DNA of 10,012 nucleotides from Syntrophomonas sp. UBA5288 (GCA_002408445.1 DHSK01000073.1:1-10012); one strand, 5' to 3'; positions 1 through 7,241 are shown, counted from the first letter of the stretch. Notes: generated by a model not told the origin, from the letters alone. Made by a program: numbers and translations.

Positions 1-2
1 AA

Positions 3-35
3 GCCGAAGATATCAGTGAAGGAATCCAAGAATAA
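3..35 (+). CDS. possible C-terminal tail of an upstream gene
   Basis: Frame 3 reads AEDISEGIQE and then TAA at 33-35. The residues and codons look like an ordinary protein C-terminus, and two terminators follow at 148-258, as expected at the end of a transcription unit. Frame 1 also stays open (to 45), so the choice of frame is a guess and no function can be inferred. The 46-147 stretch after it holds no gene that I can see. Confidence 0.3.
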   Translation, partial: AEDISEGIQE

Positions 36-147
36 CTTATTTTAACAAGTAAATCATCAACATGGTAGAAGCAAAAACCTAGACTCAACACAAAAAGTTC
101 CTTCCCTAGTTGACCTAACCTGTCAGCAACCGAAGGAGAGAAATCAG

Positions 148-194
148 AAAGCCCTGTAGGAAAGCAACATTTGTTTTCCAGCAGGGCTTTTTCT
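148..194 (+). terminator. intrinsic terminator 1 of a tandem pair
   Basis: GCCCTG (151-156) pairs with CAGGGC (182-187). After a 2+2 internal loop, GGAAA (159-163) pairs with TTTCC (175-179), and a T-rich run (188-194) follows directly. This is a standard rho-independent terminator for transcription entering from the left edge. It could instead be an attenuator in the leader of the WYL gene, but no riboswitch-like fold was recognised before it. Confidence 0.8.
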
Positions 195-196
195 CT

Positions 197-258
197 ACCC
201 CCGGCCAACCTTAGGAGCAATCTACTCTTTAAGGGGCTGGGGGTTGTTTTTTGTTTTT
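197..258 (+). terminator. intrinsic terminator 2 of a tandem pair
   Basis: ACCCCC (197-202), GCC (204-206) and CCTTA (209-213) pair with TAAGG (230-234), GGC (235-237) and GGGGGT (239-244), giving a long stem with small bulges and a 16-base loop. A T-rich tail (TTGTTTTTTGTTTTT) follows. It lies three bases after the end of the first terminator, so read-through should be very low and the WYL gene downstream presumably has its own promoter between 259 and 380. I could not pick one convincingly. Confidence 0.8.
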
Positions 259-394
259 AGCCCAAGGGGGACTTTGAGTATATATCTGCCACTTTATAGC
301 GGCACTAGTACGAAGGAATTTACCGTAGCTGTGTGGAAATCTCTGTATATTATTATTATGCTTTAAACTTTAAAGGCTCACTGGGGGGAAAAGA

Positions 395-1684
395 ATGGCC
401 GGACTTAAGAATCAGGTGGGAAGTATTACTGCCCAGGCGGTGGCGTTAAGGAATTATATTGCTGAAAATCCTGATCGGGATGAAAGCGAGCTAATGGAAC
501 AGTTGAGAATTAAACGGCATACTTTGTACTCCATTTTAAACGGACTGGCGGGGCAGGACGATATCTGCCCGGAAGGTAAGTTTCGGGTATTAACGGACGG
601 GCAGCGCTTGACCACGCAAATGGTGGAGGAAGTATTGCTTAATTCCACGAAAAAACCGGGCGATAAGGCAAGGCAGGCTGAACGCTTGCTGTATTTGTAT
701 AACAGTCTGCACAGTGCCATACCATACGGAGGGTTAACCTTGGATTCCATAATACAGAATTACAAGGAACTGATGGACCAGGGGAAGGAAGAGCAGCAAG
801 AAGCTGCCCTAAAAAGAATGATATACCGTGACCTTCAGCATTTGGAAAGTATAGGTATTGGAATCGAACGTCCGGCTACGGGAAACCGCCGCTACTGTCT
901 GCGCGAACGCTATCTGCCGAAACTCACCCCTGACAGCGCTGCAGCCGTATACGTAAGTATGCTGCTGTTTCGTAATACCCTGCTGGATAAAGCTACCTCA
1001 GGGGCGAAACAGGAAATCGAAAAGACATTTTTTAAGAATAAAGCATTACCGGCAGGTTTATTTGAAGATAGGATATATGTGCTGGGGGATACCCTGGCTC
1101 ACCCCAAAGAATACGGGGATATTCTGGGAAAGTTGATTCGGTCGGTCTTGGAGAGTTTTAAAATTAAGATTACATATATTAAGAATAGCGGCGAAGTTTC
1201 GGATAGATTGTTGCACCCGGTGGGAATGGTATGCAAGCGTAATGTGTGGTATGTTATCGCACTGGTTCCTGACTCCGGTGAGTACAGGACTTTTCGGGTG
1301 GACCAGATTATATCCATTCTTGGTTATGAAAATGAAACATTTGCCTATCCCGAAGGATTTACCCTAAACGGTCATATAGGTTCAAGCTGGGGGGTATTCT
1401 GTAATGACACGGTGCAGACGGTACGCCTGAAATTCTCGCCCCGGGTGGCACACCGGGTCAAAAACCTGCGTTATCATCCCACCCAGGAGATGGTGGAAGA
1501 TGCGGCGGATGGCTCAGTGGTATTGCAATTTAAAGTGTGTGGTCTTTTGGAACTCAAAACCTGGATAATTCAATGGGGTACCGAGGTGGAAGTACTGGAA
1601 CCCTCGGAACTCAGAAATCAAATTCGGCAAATGGCGGAAGATATAGTTAAGATTTATTTAGGTAAAAATACGGGTTATTGTTAA
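395..1684 (+). CDS. WYL-domain transcriptional regulator (YafY/PafC-like)
   Basis: This is a DNA-binding regulator with a ligand-sensing WYL domain, 429 residues, cytoplasmic. The N-terminus (about 12-70) looks like one winged helix. A second HTH-like stretch (93-170) contains ALKRMIYRDLQHLESIGIGI, the typical recognition-helix signature of YafY-type regulators. The WYL domain runs from about 250 to 320: HPVGMV at 274-279, the W-Y-V triplet at 285-287 and the FRVDQI strand at 300-305. A C-terminal WCX extension (about 342-415) ends in WIIQWGTEVEVLEPSELR. The start is supported by a GGGGGGAAAAG ribosome site eight bases or fewer upstream. Known WYL regulators respond to single-stranded nucleic acid or other effectors; the target and ligand here are unknown. 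The gene converges with the hydrogenase, so the layout gives no special reason to make it that gene's regulator. Confidence 0.88.
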   Translation: MAGLKNQVGSITAQAVALRNYIAENPDRDESELMEQLRIKRHTLYSILNGLAGQDDICPEGKFRVLTDGQRLTTQMVEEVLLNSTKKPGDKARQAERLLYLYNSLHSAIPYGGLTLDSIIQNYKELMDQGKEEQQEAALKRMIYRDLQHLESIGIGIERPATGNRRYCLRERYLPKLTPDSAAAVYVSMLLFRNTLLDKATSGAKQEIEKTFFKNKALPAGLFEDRIYVLGDTLAHPKEYGDILGKLIRSVLESFKIKITYIKNSGEVSDRLLHPVGMVCKRNVWYVIALVPDSGEYRTFRVDQIISILGYENETFAYPEGFTLNGHIGSSWGVFCNDTVQTVRLKFSPRVAHRVKNLRYHPTQEMVEDAADGSVVLQFKVCGLLELKTWIIQWGTEVEVLEPSELRNQIRQMAEDIVKIYLGKNTGYC

Positions 1685-1700
1685 GAAAAAGTGAGTTAAG

Positions 1701-1730
1701 TAAAGAGGCTGTCGACTGACAGCCTCTTTA
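1701..1730. terminator. bidirectional terminator between convergent genes
   Basis: A perfect 13-bp stem (TAAAGAGGCTGTC / GACAGCCTCTTTA) closes on a GACT loop. The A-rich left foot and T-rich right foot let it work on both strands. It lies 16 bases past the WYL stop and 6 bases past the hydrogenase stop, so one hairpin serves both genes. Confidence 0.93.
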
Positions 1731-1736
1731 TAAATC

Positions 1737-3428
1737 TTACTTATTGGTAGGTGCGTAATGGGTATGCAGCAGTTCGTGCGATTTATGGCCCAGGGGTTCT
1801 TTAAGGAAATCATCATATAGTAGTTTGACTTCTGGATTTTCATGTGATTTACGGAGAGGCAGGCCGGCATCTTCTGCGTAAATAGCAGCAATTCTTTCTT
1901 TCCTCTTATCAATCGTGGAGGGGATAGGCTGTCCGCCGCCGCCGATGCAGCCTCCGGGGCAGCACATGACTTCGATGAAATGATAGGGTGATGTACCGGC
2001 TTTAATATCGTCCATTATCTTGCGGGCACAGCCCAGTGAGTTGGCGACGGCCACTTTTACTTTGGTGCCATCCAGGTCAACTTCCGCTTCTTTCATACCA
2101 TCAAAGCCACGAACCATGGTGAGGTTTACATCTTCCAGAGTCTTGCCCGTGACGACTTCGTAAACGGTTCTGAGAGCTGCTTCCATAACACCGCCGGAAG
2201 CGCCAAAGATAACGCCGGCACCGGTATAGGCACCGAGTAATGAATCGAAATCAGAAGGTTCTACTTTGGCTACATCCCAGGGAGTCATACGGAACAGCTT
2301 GCCCACTTCACGGGTGGTAAGAACCAAATCTACATCACGATAGCCGCTGGCGTTCATTTCCAGACGGGCGGCTTCAAACTTTTTGGCGGTACAGGGCATT
2401 ATAGAGACGGAGTAAATTTTAGCCGGGTCGATGCCCATTTTTTCAGCCCAATAAGTCTTGGCCAGTGGTCCAAACATTTGCTGGGGTGATTTACAGGTAG
2501 ACAGATGGTCAAGCTGGTCGGGGTAGAACGTTTCGATAAAGTTAATCCAACCCGGGCTGCAGGAAGTCAGCATGGGCAGAACGCCGCCTTCTTTGAGTCG
2601 TTGCAATAGTTCATTGCCTTCTTCCAGAATGGTAAGATCAGCAGTGAAGTTGGTATGGAATACATAATCGAACCCTATTTGTTTCAACATGGATACAAAT
2701 TTCAGCATGTCCAGTGAGCCGGTATCGATTCCGACCTCTTCAGCTACAGCTACTCTGACCGCCGGAGCTATCTGGGTGATTACTACCTTGTCAGGATCTG
2801 CCACTGCGGCGATGAATTCATCAATTTGTTCATTTTCGACAATGGCTCCTACCGGGCAGGCCAGTGCACATTGACCGCACATTACACACTTGGTTTCGAT
2901 TAATGGTTTGCCGTCAACGGTCTGAGGAATGACATCTTTTACTTCCAGTGCACCTACGGTTTGGATATCGTTGCACACTTCAACACAGCGCAGGCAAGCG
3001 ATACATTTGGATGGATCGCGGACTAATGAAGGAGTCGAGGTGTCTTTGACCAAGCTAAGTGGTTTGCTGTCGGAAGAACGGATAATGAGTGTTTCGGCCA
3101 ATGCCTGCAGTTCACAGTTAAGGTTTCTAACGCAGTTTAAGCAATCTCTGGGGTGTAATTCCAGAATCTTTTTGAGGCTTTCTCGTTTTGCCTCCAGTAC
3201 TGCAGGGGTCATGGTTTTTATGACCATACCGGGTGCCGCTGCTTCGGAGCAGGATAACTTAATTTCACCATTAATGTCAACCACGCATACCTTACAGTTT
3301 TCCTTCACTTTAAGGTCGGGATGACTGCACAGAGATGGGATGGTGAATCCTGCAGCAGCAGCTGCCTGCATTACTGTGGAACCTTCCGGTACTGATACGT
3401 CAATACCATTTACAATAATGCTAACCAT
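1737..3428 (-). CDS. hydA: [FeFe] hydrogenase, single-subunit-sized, modular N-terminus
   Basis: This enzyme interconverts H2 with protons and electrons, normally exchanging electrons with ferredoxin; it is a cytoplasmic iron-sulfur enzyme of 563 residues, close to the classic clostridial enzyme. Modules in order: plant-type [2Fe-2S] domain (C34, C45, C48, C60); His-Cys3 [4Fe-4S] site (H92, C96, C99, C105); two [4Fe-4S] ferredoxin motifs (C142/145/148/152 and C181/184/187/191); then the H-cluster domain with L1 TSCSPGW (288-294), L2 MPCTAKK (344-350; C346) and L3 EVMCCPGGCIGGGGQP (486-501; C490, C494). The small-subunit-like tail ends HELLHTHYA. L1 has only one cysteine where the usual motif has two. 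Proton-path candidates E270, E273 and S310 are present. AGGAGA lies six bases before ATG. No HydB/HydC-type partner gene or maturase lies in the window. I infer H2 production or uptake coupled to ferredoxin; an NAD-linked complex with distant partners is possible. Confidence 0.95.
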   Translation of the reverse strand: MVSIIVNGIDVSVPEGSTVMQAAAAAGFTIPSLCSHPDLKVKENCKVCVVDINGEIKLSCSEAAAPGMVIKTMTPAVLEAKRESLKKILELHPRDCLNCVRNLNCELQALAETLIIRSSDSKPLSLVKDTSTPSLVRDPSKCIACLRCVEVCNDIQTVGALEVKDVIPQTVDGKPLIETKCVMCGQCALACPVGAIVENEQIDEFIAAVADPDKVVITQIAPAVRVAVAEEVGIDTGSLDMLKFVSMLKQIGFDYVFHTNFTADLTILEEGNELLQRLKEGGVLPMLTSCSPGWINFIETFYPDQLDHLSTCKSPQQMFGPLAKTYWAEKMGIDPAKIYSVSIMPCTAKKFEAARLEMNASGYRDVDLVLTTREVGKLFRMTPWDVAKVEPSDFDSLLGAYTGAGVIFGASGGVMEAALRTVYEVVTGKTLEDVNLTMVRGFDGMKEAEVDLDGTKVKVAVANSLGCARKIMDDIKAGTSPYHFIEVMCCPGGCIGGGGQPIPSTIDKRKERIAAIYAEDAGLPLRKSHENPEVKLLYDDFLKEPLGHKSHELLHTHYAPTNK

Positions 3429-3448
3429 ACAATTTCTCCTCTCTCAAC

Positions 3449-3467
3449 CTTGTATATTACGTACAAG
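3449..3467. promoter_or_regulatory. inverted repeat in the hydA leader (operator candidate)
   Basis: CTTGTA (3449-3454) and TACAAG (3462-3467) form a 6-bp dyad with a 7-base spacer. It sits between the predicted hydA promoter and its ribosome site, where a repressor could block transcription. The outer TTGT...ACAA halves recall the redox repressor Rex, but the total length and core do not fit its usual 18-bp site, so no regulator is named. Confidence 0.4.
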
Positions 3468-3480
3468 ACGCTTTAAATTC

Positions 3481-3509
3481 AGTTTATTGGTCATGTCAAA
3501 TAATGTCAA
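3481..3509 (-). promoter_or_regulatory. sigma-A-type promoter of hydA
   Basis: On the minus strand a consensus -35 TTGACA (3504-3509) is followed by a 17-base spacer and -10 TAAACT (3481-3486, 4 of 6 matches). The start codon lies about 50 bases downstream with room for the dyad at 3449-3467 and the ribosome site. A second TTGACAT begins exactly 10 bases after the first, a one-turn direct repeat overlapping the -35 region that could be a regulator contact or chance. Confidence 0.7.
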
Positions 3510-3606
3510 GACAAATATTCAGACGATTTATTGCTAGCATATAGAGAATTTATTGTGGTTATCGGAATTAGTACAGAGAGAGGAATAATCTGAATAAATT
3601 GCCAGG

Positions 3607-4515
3607 CTAGCGAGAAAGTTTAACGGAAATGGAATCATCCTGGTGTTCAGCGGGAAGAGCAAGCACCATACTGATGAGCACCAGGGCAGAGCCAATCATC
3701 TGTATGGGGGTCATAACTTCCCCCAGTATCAGATAAGCCATAATTATGCTTAACGCCGGTTCTACATTGCTTATAAGCGAGCCTCTGGATGCACCGATTT
3801 TGCTTATACCATAGAGGAGAAATACTATGGGTATCACGGTATTAAGAATAGCAATAAGTAAACTGATAACGAGTTGCGTACCAGTTAAGGGGGCCAAAAA
3901 ACCTGGACTCCGCCCAAAAAAAATAGCAATGAAAAATATCCCGATAAAAGCAAAGGTTGAGGTAAGCACAAAGGAAGATTCTGATTTCAGATTCTTTTGC
4001 CCGATCAGTAAATGCCCGGTATAGGTGAGGCTGGAAAGTATACAATATATGATTCCCTTTAATGAAATCTTAACAGACGAGTCACCCAATATTCCTGAAA
4101 CTAATATAATACCGCTAACTGCAAGCACTAATCCTATAAACAGCCGGGGACCAATCTTTTCTTTAAAAAAGACCAGAGCCAGAAGTGCAACCATTACGGG
4201 GTAAGTAAAGAAAATAACACTACAAAGGCCGGCAGATAGATACTGCAGGCACTGAAAGAAAAAGACTCCGCTTAAAATAAAAAATACTCCTTGTATAAAA
4301 ACCATAGGAGAAAAACATACGATTTTTTGCTTCAAAAAAAAGAGTATCACCATTAAAAATAAAAACGCAAATATATAACGCAGCCACAGCAGGTAAAAAG
4401 GCTGCAAACCGGTTGCATAAGCAACCTTAGTCAGAATTGGCAATGTCGCATATACTAAAGCGGAAATAAAAATAGCTATAGCTCCAATTACATTAGATGG
4501 CAAACGTTTAATCAT
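3607..4515 (-). CDS. EamA/DMT-superfamily transporter
   Basis: This is a ten-helix inner-membrane permease of the drug/metabolite transporter superfamily, 302 residues from the start chosen here. It has two tandem EamA repeats (about 9-140 and 151-290), each an alternation of hydrophobic helices. Family hallmarks are the SAGLCSVIFFTYPVMVALLA stretch late in repeat 1, followed by FFKEKIG, and EPALSIIMAYLILGE late in repeat 2. The substrate cannot be told; relatives export amino acids, metabolites or drugs. An in-frame TTG at 4587 would add 24 residues, but it lies inside the -35 box of a strong promoter (4560-4587). The ATG at 4513-4515 is preceded by CGGAG five to six bases upstream, so I start there. 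It is monocistronic by context: its own promoter before it and the hydA promoter after it. Confidence 0.88.
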   Translation of the reverse strand: MIKRLPSNVIGAIAIFISALVYATLPILTKVAYATGLQPFYLLWLRYIFAFLFLMVILFFLKQKIVCFSPMVFIQGVFFILSGVFFFQCLQYLSAGLCSVIFFTYPVMVALLALVFFKEKIGPRLFIGLVLAVSGIILVSGILGDSSVKISLKGIIYCILSSLTYTGHLLIGQKNLKSESSFVLTSTFAFIGIFFIAIFFGRSPGFLAPLTGTQLVISLLIAILNTVIPIVFLLYGISKIGASRGSLISNVEPALSIIMAYLILGEVMTPIQMIGSALVLISMVLALPAEHQDDSISVKLSR

Positions 4516-4559
4516 AGCAACTCCGGCAATATTTAATAACAAAATTCGATATGTTACTA

Positions 4560-4587
4560 AGTATATGCCCAATATATGGTTTGTCAA
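4560..4587 (-). promoter_or_regulatory. sigma-A-type promoter of the EamA transporter
   Basis: Consensus TTGACA (4582-4587, minus strand), a 16-base spacer, then TATACT (4560-4565, 5 of 6 matches). The expected transcription start is near 4553, leaving a leader of about 38 bases to the ATG at 4515. The -35 box contains the TTG that the longest open frame would use as a start codon. Upstream, 4588-4823 is AT-rich and shows no gene. Confidence 0.75.
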
Positions 4588-4792
4588 CCGATTTGATATG
4601 TCTGGTGGCAGAAGTATGAAGTTAGTCAGTTTTACCCAGAATTTGGCGAAGTTATTTATTTCTATTGTTCATAAAAAATAATAATTATGATTTATAAAGG
4701 AAAAGCATATTTATTGGGGAATTATTATTATAAGTTTAAAGTCCTGGGCAAAAAGGCGTAAACACTTTTCCCTATATATAATAGGTAGTTTA

Positions 4793-4808
4793 TTCCTGGG
4801 AGCAGGAA
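4793..4808 (-). terminator. small hairpin after the one-TM gene
   Basis: TTCCTG (4793-4798) and CAGGAA (4803-4808) form a perfect 6-bp stem with a 4-base loop, 15 bases past the stop of the gene at 4824-5015. No U-tract follows on the minus strand, so its strength as a terminator is doubtful. Confidence 0.3.
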
Positions 4809-4823
4809 GACCAAATCAATTCT

Positions 4824-5015
4824 TTAGCGGAAAATGGCCAGTAGAGCACCGGTAACCAGACCGGCAATGAGGCAGATTAGCAAGGTTTTTCGATTTAATG
4901 GGGCCTTTTGTATGATTTCCTTTAAACTGTCCCTGCTAAGTTTGGAACGGACCATTTTGATTTTATTATTGTTATCAATAACCAGAAAGTTTTGTTCAGA
5001 TTCGTTTTTATGCAT
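4824..5015 (-). CDS. small protein with one C-terminal membrane helix
   Basis: A 63-residue product of unknown function. The polar, partly basic N-terminal part (1-43, ending KAPLNRK) is followed by one hydrophobic segment (44-62, TLLICLIAGLVTGALLAIF) and a final Arg. The topology is that of a tail-anchored or small single-pass membrane protein with the basic part inside. The reading frame extends up to an ATG at 5060. I prefer the ATG at 5013-5015: it has GGAG ten bases upstream, and a TATAAT at 5069-5074 would put the transcript start at or inside the longer version. It is monocistronic and divergent from the acidic protein gene at 5353. An opposite-strand frame here has no supporting features. 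Confidence 0.6.
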   Translation of the reverse strand: MHKNESEQNFLVIDNNNKIKMVRSKLSRDSLKEIIQKAPLNRKTLLICLIAGLVTGALLAIFR

Positions 5016-5068
5016 TTTTGAGCAACTCCAGACACATAGAATAAGGTTCCGATATACCATTTTCCACT

Positions 5069-5097
5069 ATTATAGAATAGTGCAGCCGTTTTTAAAA
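5069..5097 (-). promoter_or_regulatory. possible promoter of the small one-TM protein
   Basis: Perfect TATAAT at 5069-5074 (minus strand) with a 17-base spacer to TTTTAA at 5092-5097, a poor -35. The perfect -10 and its distance from the start codon at 5015 are the main support. The rest of 5098-5352 is AT-rich with another TATAAT on the plus strand at 5218-5223, a plausible but unproven -10 for the gene at 5353. Confidence 0.4.
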
Positions 5098-5352
5098 GAA
5101 TTGGAATCTATCTGGTATTTCGGTTGCCTGGCTCCTGGTTTGATGTTATATTATAATCCTAGTTGGTTTTGTTTGAAGCCGCAGTTAATTTATTTGTATT
5201 TTGCGTCATAATTCACATATAATCTAAGTAGAAAGAGTACAATTAAGTATGCTTGGTATTGGTTAAGATAATCTCTGGCAGGGAACATTTTAAGTTATGA
5301 TAGTTCTTGATTCAGGTGGAACTTTGTTACTATTAGATCTGGAGGTGAGGTT

Positions 5353-5742
5353 ATGACAAACAAATGGGGAAAAGGAGAACCAGTTAATCTGTCTGATTTA
5401 CTAAAGATTACACCAGTTGCTAACGAGATACTTCAGTTAAGCGAAGAACTCGGTATGAGTACGGCGGATGTGCTCTGGATAGTTTCCCAGATTGTGGACA
5501 ATAACCAGGAAATAGATAGCAGGGAGATTTATGAGGAAGATATTTCCCTGGAGGATGAATGGGATGAGATAGATTTCGAGGGTGCTGATGAAGAAACCGA
5601 GCAGGCTGGATATACCATAAATGTTAAAATCAGCAGTTCGGGCAGATTCCCGGAGATTGGTTTTAGAGCAGGTGTTAATGACCGTGAAGATATTAACTAC
5701 TTTTTCGATATGATTCTGGAAATGCTGGATAAAATCGAATAA
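5353..5742 (+). CDS. acidic protein of unknown function
   Basis: 129 residues, no family recognised. Three parts are visible. A helical N-terminus (about 10-55) contains LSEELGMSTADVLWIVSQI, which could be a helix-turn-helix-like or dimerising bundle. A strongly acidic linker (about 56-86) is full of Glu and Asp. A C-terminal part (about 87-129) begins with a beta-like YTINVKISSSG and ends in the helix NYFFDMILEMLDKIE. There is no signal peptide, membrane segment or cysteine pair, so it is probably cytoplasmic. The start is secure: GGAGGTGAGG lies just before ATG. The gene is transcribed alone, ending at a strong terminator (5761-5787). The charge pattern suggests a small adaptor or DNA-mimic-like protein, but that is speculation. 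Confidence 0.8.
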   Translation: MTNKWGKGEPVNLSDLLKITPVANEILQLSEELGMSTADVLWIVSQIVDNNQEIDSREIYEEDISLEDEWDEIDFEGADEETEQAGYTINVKISSSGRFPEIGFRAGVNDREDINYFFDMILEMLDKIE

Positions 5743-5760
5743 CAAAAAGCAATTAATGTG

Positions 5761-5787
5761 AGCCCGGGGCATTAACCCCGGGCTTTT
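5761..5787 (+). terminator. strong intrinsic terminator
   Basis: AGCCCGGGG (5761-5769) and CCCCGGGCT (5776-5784) make a perfect GC-rich 9-bp stem with a CATTAA loop, ending in TTTT. It lies 18 bases after the stop of the acidic protein gene and separates it from the hydrolase unit. Confidence 0.95.
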
Positions 5788-5900
5788 GCGTCTTAACAGA
5801 TATAGGTTGCAGAAATCATTATAATCCGGCATATTATTTATAATAACCAAGCATGTTGTCAGGTTTGTATGGTAAATAGTATTTTGTCGGAGGATAAGAA

Positions 5901-6815
5901 ATGATTTTTGATTTGACTAAAGAGGTTAAGTTGATACGGCCGGAAGCCAGGTCGGTATTTCCTTATAGTAATTCCTTATATATTGATGATGATATAAAAG
6001 CTATGATAGATGCAGGTGCCGGCGGGAATGCTTATGGGAAAATTAACCCGGAAAATGTAGACCTGGTTCTGATAAGTCATAATCACTTTGACCATATTAA
6101 TGGGCTGAGTTTTTTTAAAAATGCCCGTATTTTCGCGGGAAGGGAAGAAGCGCCGACCTATACCGACCCCCAGGTTTTTCTTCAGTTCTCCGGCTTTGCA
6201 CGCTGGGAAGAGTTGATGGGTCAGAAAAGGCTGGGAAGACTGAATTCATTAAAAATGCCGGATGATGTGCCCATAGGGGTTGGTTTTTATCCGGTTAAAC
6301 TGAACGGGATGTTCAAAGATGGTGATATTTTTAATCTGGGCAAGACTTCTCTTAAGGCTATCCACACGCCGGGCCACGCTTGCGGGCACTATTCTTTTTA
6401 TATCGAAAAGGAAGGAATACTATTTTCCGCCGATATCGACATTTCACCGCGCGGACCATGGTATGGGAGTGAGTGTTCCGACCTGGATGAGCTGATTGAC
6501 TCGGTTAATCGGCTGCAATCTCTAAAACCGCGTATACTAGTAACATCCCACCGCCGGATTTTTTACGAGAATATTGAACAAAACCTGCGGGACTTTATTA
6601 ATATGGTTTTTGAAAAGGAAGATAAACTTTTAAACTTTATCGCTCAACCCCGCACTATAGATGAAATAGCTGCTCAGGATTTTATTTATTACGATGAGCA
6701 TCGCGACAGTAATGCTGTATTCTGGACTAAAATGATGGTTATCAAGCATTTGAAAAGATTCGCCCGATTACATAAGATTAAGAAAATAGAAGTGGATAAA
6801 TACGTCAGAATATAG
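5901..6815 (+). CDS. metallo-beta-lactamase-fold hydrolase
   Basis: A zinc-dependent hydrolase of the MBL superfamily, 304 residues, cytoplasmic. The full ligand set is present: H60, H62, D64 and H65 in SHNHFDHINGL, H159 in HTPGHACGHYSF, bridging D178 in FSADID, and H217 in TSHRRIF. The fold core runs from about 1 to 220. A C-terminal helical and winged-helix-like tail (about 225-304, with RTIDEIAAQDF and VIKHLKRFARL) is of the type seen in glyoxalase II-like and LACTB2-like relatives. The substrate cannot be assigned: thioesters, lactones, phosphodiesters and RNA are all used by the superfamily. GGAGG seven bases upstream fixes the start. It is the first gene of a two-gene unit. TTGCAG and TTGTCA boxes upstream (5805-5860) compete as -35 candidates and I call neither. 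Confidence 0.9.
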   Translation: MIFDLTKEVKLIRPEARSVFPYSNSLYIDDDIKAMIDAGAGGNAYGKINPENVDLVLISHNHFDHINGLSFFKNARIFAGREEAPTYTDPQVFLQFSGFARWEELMGQKRLGRLNSLKMPDDVPIGVGFYPVKLNGMFKDGDIFNLGKTSLKAIHTPGHACGHYSFYIEKEGILFSADIDISPRGPWYGSECSDLDELIDSVNRLQSLKPRILVTSHRRIFYENIEQNLRDFINMVFEKEDKLLNFIAQPRTIDEIAAQDFIYYDEHRDSNAVFWTKMMVIKHLKRFARLHKIKKIEVDKYVRI

Positions 6816-6827
6816 GAGAAATTAGAG

Positions 6828-7241
6828 ATGAATATTCGCCGCATATTATATATTGCTGTTTTTTGTGCCATTGCTGCTTTTTTTTACTATAATCAGCAGC
6901 CGTCTGATATTACGACGGTTCCGCAGGCGATAAAGCAGCAATCGGTCCTGCAGACATTTAAGGCTCAGACCGCCCAGCTCCCGGAAGATCTGACTAAGGC
7001 CGCCTATCATCCTGACGGTATTTATTTTCCCGGTGATTACCAAGGCCAGGCCGGTAATGAATTTTACGTCAGTCTGGCTCAAGGAGAAAAGTATCTTACC
7101 TTAAAATACATGATCCGGGCCACGGATTCAGCTGACAGATTGGAATATTATTGTAAAGACCGATGGGAAAATTACCGGCCGCCGGCAGGAAAATTCGAAC
7201 AATATCAGCTGCAGGATGGCGCTTGGGAAAAGGTGGACTAA
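6828..7241 (+). CDS. small membrane-anchored or exported protein, unknown function
   Basis: 137 residues, family not recognised. A basic start (NIRR) and one hydrophobic segment (about 5-21) form an uncleaved signal anchor or signal peptide. The remainder would lie outside the membrane: a Gln-rich stretch (22-48), then a compact domain with YHPDGIYFPGDYQGQAGNEF and LKYMIRATDSADRLEYYCKD. GGAG lies upstream of ATG and the gene starts 12 bases after the hydrolase stop, so the two are co-transcribed and may act in one process. The stop codon (7239-7241) abuts the left end of an IS66-type element at 7247, so any genes that once followed in this unit have been cut off, and the native terminator is missing. 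Confidence 0.8.
   Translation: MNIRRILYIAVFCAIAAFFYYNQQPSDITTVPQAIKQQSVLQTFKAQTAQLPEDLTKAAYHPDGIYFPGDYQGQAGNEFYVSLAQGEKYLTLKYMIRATDSADRLEYYCKDRWENYRPPAGKFEQYQLQDGAWEKVD

Noticed and set aside
46..150. Riboswitch or other leader RNA before the tandem terminators
   Set aside because: Only a weak CTCAAC/GTTGA pairing is visible and no core motif of a known riboswitch class was found; the terminators are better explained as the end of an upstream unit.
2689..3324. Plus-strand frames opposite the hydrogenase gene
   Set aside because: They are shadows of a strongly conserved coding strand in which all cluster-binding motifs are intact.
3450..3466. Rex operator in the hydA leader
   Set aside because: The TTGT and ACAA ends fit, but the site is 17 rather than 18 bases and lacks the inner TTAA/GTGA half-site bases, so only an unnamed dyad is reported.
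4680..4857. A plus-strand open stretch ending near 4857
   Set aside because: Its frame is open for some 50 codons but has no ATG, GTG or TTG start with a ribosome site and no recognisable protein character.
4834..5211. A 125-residue plus-strand open frame
   Set aside because: It overlaps the small one-TM gene and its promoter on the other strand, has no ribosome site, and its Cys/Phe/Ser-rich tail looks like translated AT-rich spacer.
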